A stretch of DNA of 64,000 nucleotides from JAJDOD01 sp050299835. GTDB lineage: Bacteria; Pseudomonadota; Alphaproteobacteria; Rhodobacterales; Rhodobacteraceae. The DNA lies in assembly GCA_050299835.1 (NCBI GenBank), contig JBNKWP010000018.1:3704-67703 (forward strand), in the 5' to 3' direction. The translations under genes were made by a program, and so were the position numbers. Numbering within the stretch: position 1 is the first letter of the stretch; the number at the start of each line of letters is the position of its first letter. The notes below the pieces were generated by a model, which was given only the letters and a program-made list of their open reading frames with translations, did not search any database and was not told the DNA's origin. Below, piece by piece: positions 60,578-64,000 of this stretch.

Positions 60578-61758
60578 CAGGCCGCCTCCAGCGCCGTCTC
60601 GATATCCGCGATCAGGTCCCCAACATCTTCCAGCCCGACCGACAGACGTACCATGCCGGGTGTGATCCCCAGAGCCGCGCGCTGCTCATCGCTCAATCGC
60701 TGATGAGTGGTGGTCGATGGATGGGTAATGATCGACTTGGCATCGCCCAGATTGTTGGAGATGATGATGATTTCCAGAGCATTCAGAAACCGGAAAGCCT
60801 CCGCCTGCCCGCCCTTGATGTCAAACGTGACGACGGTGCCCCCCTTCTCCAGCTGCTTCGACGCAATCGCGTGATCGGGATGCGATGTCAGTCCGGGGTA
60901 GATCACCCGTTCCAACTTGCCATGCCCCTCGAACCGCCCGGCGATTGCCAGGGCACTGTCCGCTTGCGCCCGGACCCGCAGATCCAGCGTCTCCAGCCCC
61001 TTCAAAAGCACCCAGGCCGTGAACGGACTCATCGCTGCGCCCGTGTGCTTGACATAGGGCTCCAGCGTCTTGCGGATGAACTCGCGCGTCCCCAGCACGA
61101 CACCGCCCAGAACACGCCCCTGCCCGTCGATATGCTTGGTCGCAGAGTACACGATCACATCCGCGCCCAGTTCCACCGCCCGGCTGAAAACCGGCGTCGA
61201 GAACACGTTATCCACGATCACCTTGGCGCCCACCGCATGGGCCAGCTCCGCCACGGCCTTCAGGTCGATTACCTCCAGCGTCGGGTTCGACATGCTTTCG
61301 AGAAACACCGCCTTGGTGTCGGGCCGCAAAGCCGCCTTCCACGCCTCCAGATCGGTCCCGTCCACGAATGTCACCTCGACCCCGAACCGCGTCAGAATCT
61401 CTTCCAGAATGTAAAGGCACGATCCGAACAAGGCCCGGGCCGACACAACGTGGTCGCCGCTCTTCAGCATCGAGGTCAGCGCCGCATTCACCGCCGCCAT
61501 GCCCGAGGCCATTGCGAACGCGTCCTCCGTGCCCTCAAGCCCTGCGATCCGCTCCTCGAACATCCGCACGGTCGGGTTGCCGTAACGCGCATAGATGAAC
61601 TCGTCCGGACCGGCCTCCTCGAACCGCGCCATCGCCTGTTCGGCGCTGTCGTAAACGAAGCCCTGGGTGAGGATGATCGCCTCGCTGACCTCGCCATACT
61701 GGCTCCGCCGCACGCCTTCATGCACAAGTCTTGTTCGGGTGTTCCAATTCTTCGACAT
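60577..61758 (-). CDS. metZ: O-succinylhomoserine sulfhydrylase
   Basis: PLP enzyme of 393 residues making homocysteine from O-succinylhomoserine and sulfide in methionine synthesis. Cys/Met-metabolism family features: YARYGNPTVRMFEERIA, ASGMAAVNAAL, and the PLP lysine in YSATKHIDGQG (Lys208). The start MSKNWNTR at 61758 follows a near-perfect AAAGGAGG. Preceded by a SAM-II riboswitch and intrinsic terminator, so expression should fall when S-adenosylmethionine is high. Confidence 0.94.
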   Translation of the reverse strand: MSKNWNTRTRLVHEGVRRSQYGEVSEAIILTQGFVYDSAEQAMARFEEAGPDEFIYARYGNPTVRMFEERIAGLEGTEDAFAMASGMAAVNAALTSMLKSGDHVVSARALFGSCLYILEEILTRFGVEVTFVDGTDLEAWKAALRPDTKAVFLESMSNPTLEVIDLKAVAELAHAVGAKVIVDNVFSTPVFSRAVELGADVIVYSATKHIDGQGRVLGGVVLGTREFIRKTLEPYVKHTGAAMSPFTAWVLLKGLETLDLRVRAQADSALAIAGRFEGHGKLERVIYPGLTSHPDHAIASKQLEKGGTVVTFDIKGGQAEAFRFLNALEIIIISNNLGDAKSIITHPSTTTHQRLSDEQRAALGITPGMVRLSVGLEDVGDLIADIETALEAA

Positions 61759-61775
61759 GGGGACGCCTCCTTTCC

Positions 61776-61810
61776 AAAAATAAAGCCCCCACCGCGTGAG
61801 CGCCGGGGGC
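61776..61810 (-). terminator. Riboswitch-controlled terminator upstream of metZ
   Basis: GCCCCC (61810-61805) pairs with GGGGGC (61790-61785), with further inner G/C pairing, followed on the minus strand by TTTATTTTT. It lies between the SAM-II aptamer and the metZ ribosome binding site, as expected for transcriptional control. Confidence 0.85.
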
Positions 61811-61823
61811 AAAACGTCCCTGA

Positions 61824-61879
61824 CCTCTTTAGCGGAATGTTTAACGTGGCCCGCAATCCGGTGTACAAATCGCCACGAT
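61824..61879 (-). ncRNA. SAM-II riboswitch aptamer (metZ leader)
   Basis: Minus-strand sequence matches the SAM-II core in order: CGTGGCGATTTG, then GGATTGCGGGCCACGTTAAAC, then CGCTAAAGAGG. CGTGG pairs with CCACG and the 3' CGCTAAAGA closes the pseudoknot. SAM-II is known in alphaproteobacteria upstream of metA/metX/metZ genes. Directly followed by a terminator and metZ. Confidence 0.93.
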
Positions 61880-61906
61880 TTGGTGGCTACCCCCAAGTTC
61901 CCGACC

Positions 61907-61912
61907 CGTCAA
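61907..61912 (-). promoter_or_regulatory. Possible -35 element of the metZ promoter
   Basis: TTGACG (5/6 match to TTGACA) lies about 30 bases upstream of the SAM-II aptamer, which would place a transcription start near its 5' end. No good -10 box is visible at the right distance. Confidence 0.3.
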
Positions 61913-61995
61913 GCCTCCCGATTTCCCGGCCTCACCGTTTTTTAAGCCTTTCATGGGAGGTTTCACACTCACCAAAGCAAAGGCCGCTCCGCGCC

Positions 61996-62313
61996 ATGAT
62001 GTTGTCCCAGAACTTCAACCGCCGACACAGTCCGAACCGGCGCAAGACCTGGGTTCCGGCGATGATGGAACTCGATGGCGAACGCTATGAGGTCACCATC
62101 CGCAACATCAGCTTTGAAGGCATGAAACTGGCCGTGCCGCTGGTCATCGCACCCGGCAGCCCGATCACATTGCATGTCCTCAATCACCGGATTCCGGCCA
62201 TCGTGCATTGGTATCGCGGCGGGCATTGCGGCATCCACCTGCTGCAACGGCTGGAAGGGCAGACACTTCTGGCCCTGGAAAACGCGGCAGACGAACTCGC
62301 CGAGTTCAGATGA
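61996..62313 (+). CDS. PilZ domain protein
   Basis: Protein of about 105 residues, nearly a bare PilZ domain. The cyclic-di-GMP binding signature is present: an N-terminal RR...R group (FNRRHSPNRRK) and NISFEGMKL (the [DN]xSxxG motif). It is likely a c-di-GMP effector. Two ATGs (61996 and 61999) are equally possible; the ribosome binding site is weak. Divergent from metZ; its stop overlaps the epimerase stop on the other strand. Confidence 0.85.
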   Translation: MMLSQNFNRRHSPNRRKTWVPAMMELDGERYEVTIRNISFEGMKLAVPLVIAPGSPITLHVLNHRIPAIVHWYRGGHCGIHLLQRLEGQTLLALENAADELAEFR

Positions 62314-63268
62314 TCTTCTCGACCAGATCCGTCATCGCCTCTTCAATGGTGGGGTAACGAAAACTGTACCCCGCCTCCAGCGTCCGCTTCGGTCGCACCA
62401 ACTGCCCCCGCAGCAGGATCGAGGACCGCTCCGCGCCCACCAGCCTACGCACGACCCATTCCGGCACTGCCCAGACAATGGGCCGGCCAAGCGCCCGCGC
62501 AAAAGCCGTGGTGAAGGCCCGGTTATCCACGATCCCCGGCGGCACCGCGTTGTATCGGCCTTCGGTCTCCGGATGGTCGAGGGTGTGAAGGATGACGCCC
62601 ACCATGTCGTCGATATGTATCCAGGGAAACAACTGCGTCCCCCGTCCGATCGTCGCGCCCAGCCCCAAACAGAACGGCAGCCGGATGATCGGCAGAAACC
62701 CCCGCGCCCGTCCGATCCGCCAGAGCCGCCCGAGATAACTCTTGCGCTCGATTTTCCCCAGCACGATCCCGATCCGCAGCTTCACATGGCGAACACGCGT
62801 CGTATCCACGCCCTCCGCCGCCTTTTCCCAAAGTCCAACCAGTTCCGCCGGGAAATCCATCCCCATCGGCTCGGATGTCTCGTCCAGCTCGGGATGCGCC
62901 TCGCCCGCCGCCAGTTCCGACGTGCCATAGAAACACTTTCCGGCGGTCGACACGAAGACCTCCGGCGGCACCTCCATCGCGTTGATGGCGGCCACCAGCG
63001 TCTCGGTCGTCTCCACCCGGCTGCGGATCACTTCTTCCCGGTAAGCCGCCGTCCAGCGCCGCCGGACATCGAGGATATGCTTGCCCGCCAGGTTCACCAC
63101 CGTATCGCAGTCCGGCAGCTCGTCTCGCCGCAAATCATCCCAGGTGATCCGCTCCGGCCCGGCCTCCCGCGAAATCCAGGTCACGCGGTCGCCCCGCGCC
63201 CGAAGCGCTTCCGTCAGAGCCTGCCCAATAAAGCCGGACCCGCCGCCAATCACCACATGCCGTGCCAT
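62306..63268 (-). CDS. TIGR01777 family NAD(P)-binding epimerase-like protein
   Basis: Extended-SDR-like protein of 320 residues (YfcH/SDR39U1 group). N-terminal VIGGGSGFIGQALTEAL, then VVNLAGKHI, KLRIGIVLGK, FPWIHIDDMVGVI and the C-terminal LRGQLVRPKRTLEAGYSF. The canonical SDR tyrosine-lysine pair is not obvious, as is usual in this group, so activity is uncertain. Overlaps the pilZ stop convergently by 8 bases. Confidence 0.9.
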   Translation of the reverse strand: MARHVVIGGGSGFIGQALTEALRARGDRVTWISREAGPERITWDDLRRDELPDCDTVVNLAGKHILDVRRRWTAAYREEVIRSRVETTETLVAAINAMEVPPEVFVSTAGKCFYGTSELAAGEAHPELDETSEPMGMDFPAELVGLWEKAAEGVDTTRVRHVKLRIGIVLGKIERKSYLGRLWRIGRARGFLPIIRLPFCLGLGATIGRGTQLFPWIHIDDMVGVILHTLDHPETEGRYNAVPPGIVDNRAFTTAFARALGRPIVWAVPEWVVRRLVGAERSSILLRGQLVRPKRTLEAGYSFRYPTIEEAMTDLVEKII

Positions 63269-63308
63269 GAGAGACGGACTCCCAACACTTCATGGCGATT
63301 CTGAGGCG

Positions 63309-63926
63309 TTACGCCTCGTCCTCCTCAGGCTCGATCAGGTATCGCTGCAGCGTCATGATCTGTAGCCAGAGGAACAGGAACATCACGATCGGAAACCCGA
63401 AGGTCTCGATCTTCACCCAGGCATCGTCCGACATGGTCCGCCAGACGATCTCGTTGGCCACCGCCAGCCCCGCGAAGAACAGGGTCAGCCGCCAGGTCAG
63501 CTTCATCCAGCCCTCGTCCTCCATCGGCAGGAATTCCGACATCACCCAGGCCAGGTAGCTCCGCCCCTGCAACAACCCGACGCCAAGGATCACTGCAAAC
63601 AGCCCGTAAACCAGCGTCGTCTTGATCTTGAAAAACTTCTCGTCGTTGAACCACACAGTCAGCCCGCCGAAGACCACCACCATGACAATGGTAAAGACCT
63701 GCATCCGGCTCAATTTGCCCGTCAGGAACCACAGGACTGCCATCGAAGCCAGCAGGATCGGTACGAACACGGCGGCCGCCATGATGAACCCGGAATACTC
63801 GACCCCGCCCACGGTATAGGTCTCTTCCTTCATCCGAATATAGGCCACGAAGAACAGGAGCGGCGGCCCCAGTTCCAGCACCTGCTTCAGAATCGGATTA
63901 ATCCGTTTTTCACTGCCATCGCTCAT
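63309..63926 (-). CDS. yciB: YciB/IspZ family inner membrane septation protein
   Basis: Membrane protein of 205 residues with five hydrophobic segments. Family blocks: LELGPPLLFFVAYI, VWFNDEKFFKIKTTLVYGLFA and WMKLTWRLTLFFAGLAVANEIVWR. YciB proteins affect cell envelope integrity and septation. The start ATG at 63926 lies at the edge of a dispersed intergenic repeat (63924-63970), so the repeat supplies its translation start region. Confidence 0.92.
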   Translation of the reverse strand: MSDGSEKRINPILKQVLELGPPLLFFVAYIRMKEETYTVGGVEYSGFIMAAAVFVPILLASMAVLWFLTGKLSRMQVFTIVMVVVFGGLTVWFNDEKFFKIKTTLVYGLFAVILGVGLLQGRSYLAWVMSEFLPMEDEGWMKLTWRLTLFFAGLAVANEIVWRTMSDDAWVKIETFGFPIVMFLFLWLQIMTLQRYLIEPEEDEA

Positions 63927-63970
63927 TATCGGCCCTCAAATATCCCGGGGGTGTGGGGGCAGAGCCCCCA
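63924..63970. repeat. Dispersed intergenic repeat, copy 2
   Basis: Same blocks as 39605-39652: CATTATCGGCCC, AAATATCCCGGGGG and TGGGGGC-AGA-GCCCCCA. The CAT at its left end is the reverse complement of the yciB start codon. Confidence 0.8.
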
Positions 63971-64000
63971 CCCGGGTCGGGTCGCGCGGGCGCTCCGTCC

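Overview
The window is GC-rich DNA from an alphaproteobacterium, most probably Rhodobacterales (Roseobacter/Rhodobacter group). The evidence is dense TRAP transporter operons, a NasTS-controlled nitrate assimilation operon, a SAM-II riboswitch in front of metZ, split glyQ/glyS with a small conserved gene between them, and lineage-typical intergenic repeats. It looks chromosomal. No prophage, CRISPR array, rRNA or complete insertion sequence was seen.

Layout. 1-4744: 3' end of hisH, a 56-residue membrane peptide, an acyl-CoA synthetase gene broken by a 10-N assembly gap, an exporter-type ABC transporter and tRNA-Gly(TCC). 4849-16536: a luciferase-like monooxygenase, then a nine-gene minus-strand operon (N-formylglutamate amidohydrolase-like enzyme, TRAP permeases DctQ and DctM, an unknown protein, a Tat-exported TRAP binding protein, a second unknown protein, a glutamine-synthetase-like ligase, an aldehyde dehydrogenase and an iron alcohol dehydrogenase). 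It diverges from an RpiR-type regulator, followed by an SDR. The enzyme set suggests that an imported amine or amino alcohol is gamma-glutamylated, oxidised and released. 16655-31291: a rhodanese, then the nitrate operon transcribed nasT-nasS, leader, nrtA-nrtB-nrtCD-GAF protein-nirB-nirD-nasA-cysG. The leader between nasS and nrtA holds two hexaloop hairpins and an overlapping intrinsic terminator, the arrangement expected for NasT (ANTAR) antitermination.

31503-36342: mutarotase plus ribokinase, a YitT membrane protein, a low-GC SMI1/KNR4 gene that looks acquired, an SDR and an AraC/GyrI-like regulator. 36413-42414: an Asp/Glu-racemase-family enzyme divergent from an operon of D-amino-acid-dehydrogenase-like flavoenzyme, a full TRAP transporter and a BASS-like membrane protein. 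42571-50001: a Tat lipoprotein, a YHS protein, a zinc-ribbon protein, rlmB, glmM, a SleB-type cell wall hydrolase and ppdK. 50028-57109: glyS, a small secreted or membrane protein, glyQ, a SPOR/peptidoglycan-binding protein with a catalytically dead trypsin-like domain, and TrkH. 57157-63970: a GFA-like zinc protein, folE2, a glutamine amidotransferase, a membrane protein, a GNAT acetyltransferase, metZ with SAM-II riboswitch and terminator, a PilZ protein, a TIGR01777 epimerase and YciB.

The strongest regulatory signals are the NasT antitermination leader (29327-29432) and the SAM-II/terminator unit (61776-61879). The best candidate for an undescribed system is the gamma-glutamylation/TRAP operon at 5873-14769 with its two unrecognised members. 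Gene starts were chosen by ribosome binding sites and by stop/start overlaps where these were visible. All functions are read from sequence motifs and recalled family knowledge; no database search was run.
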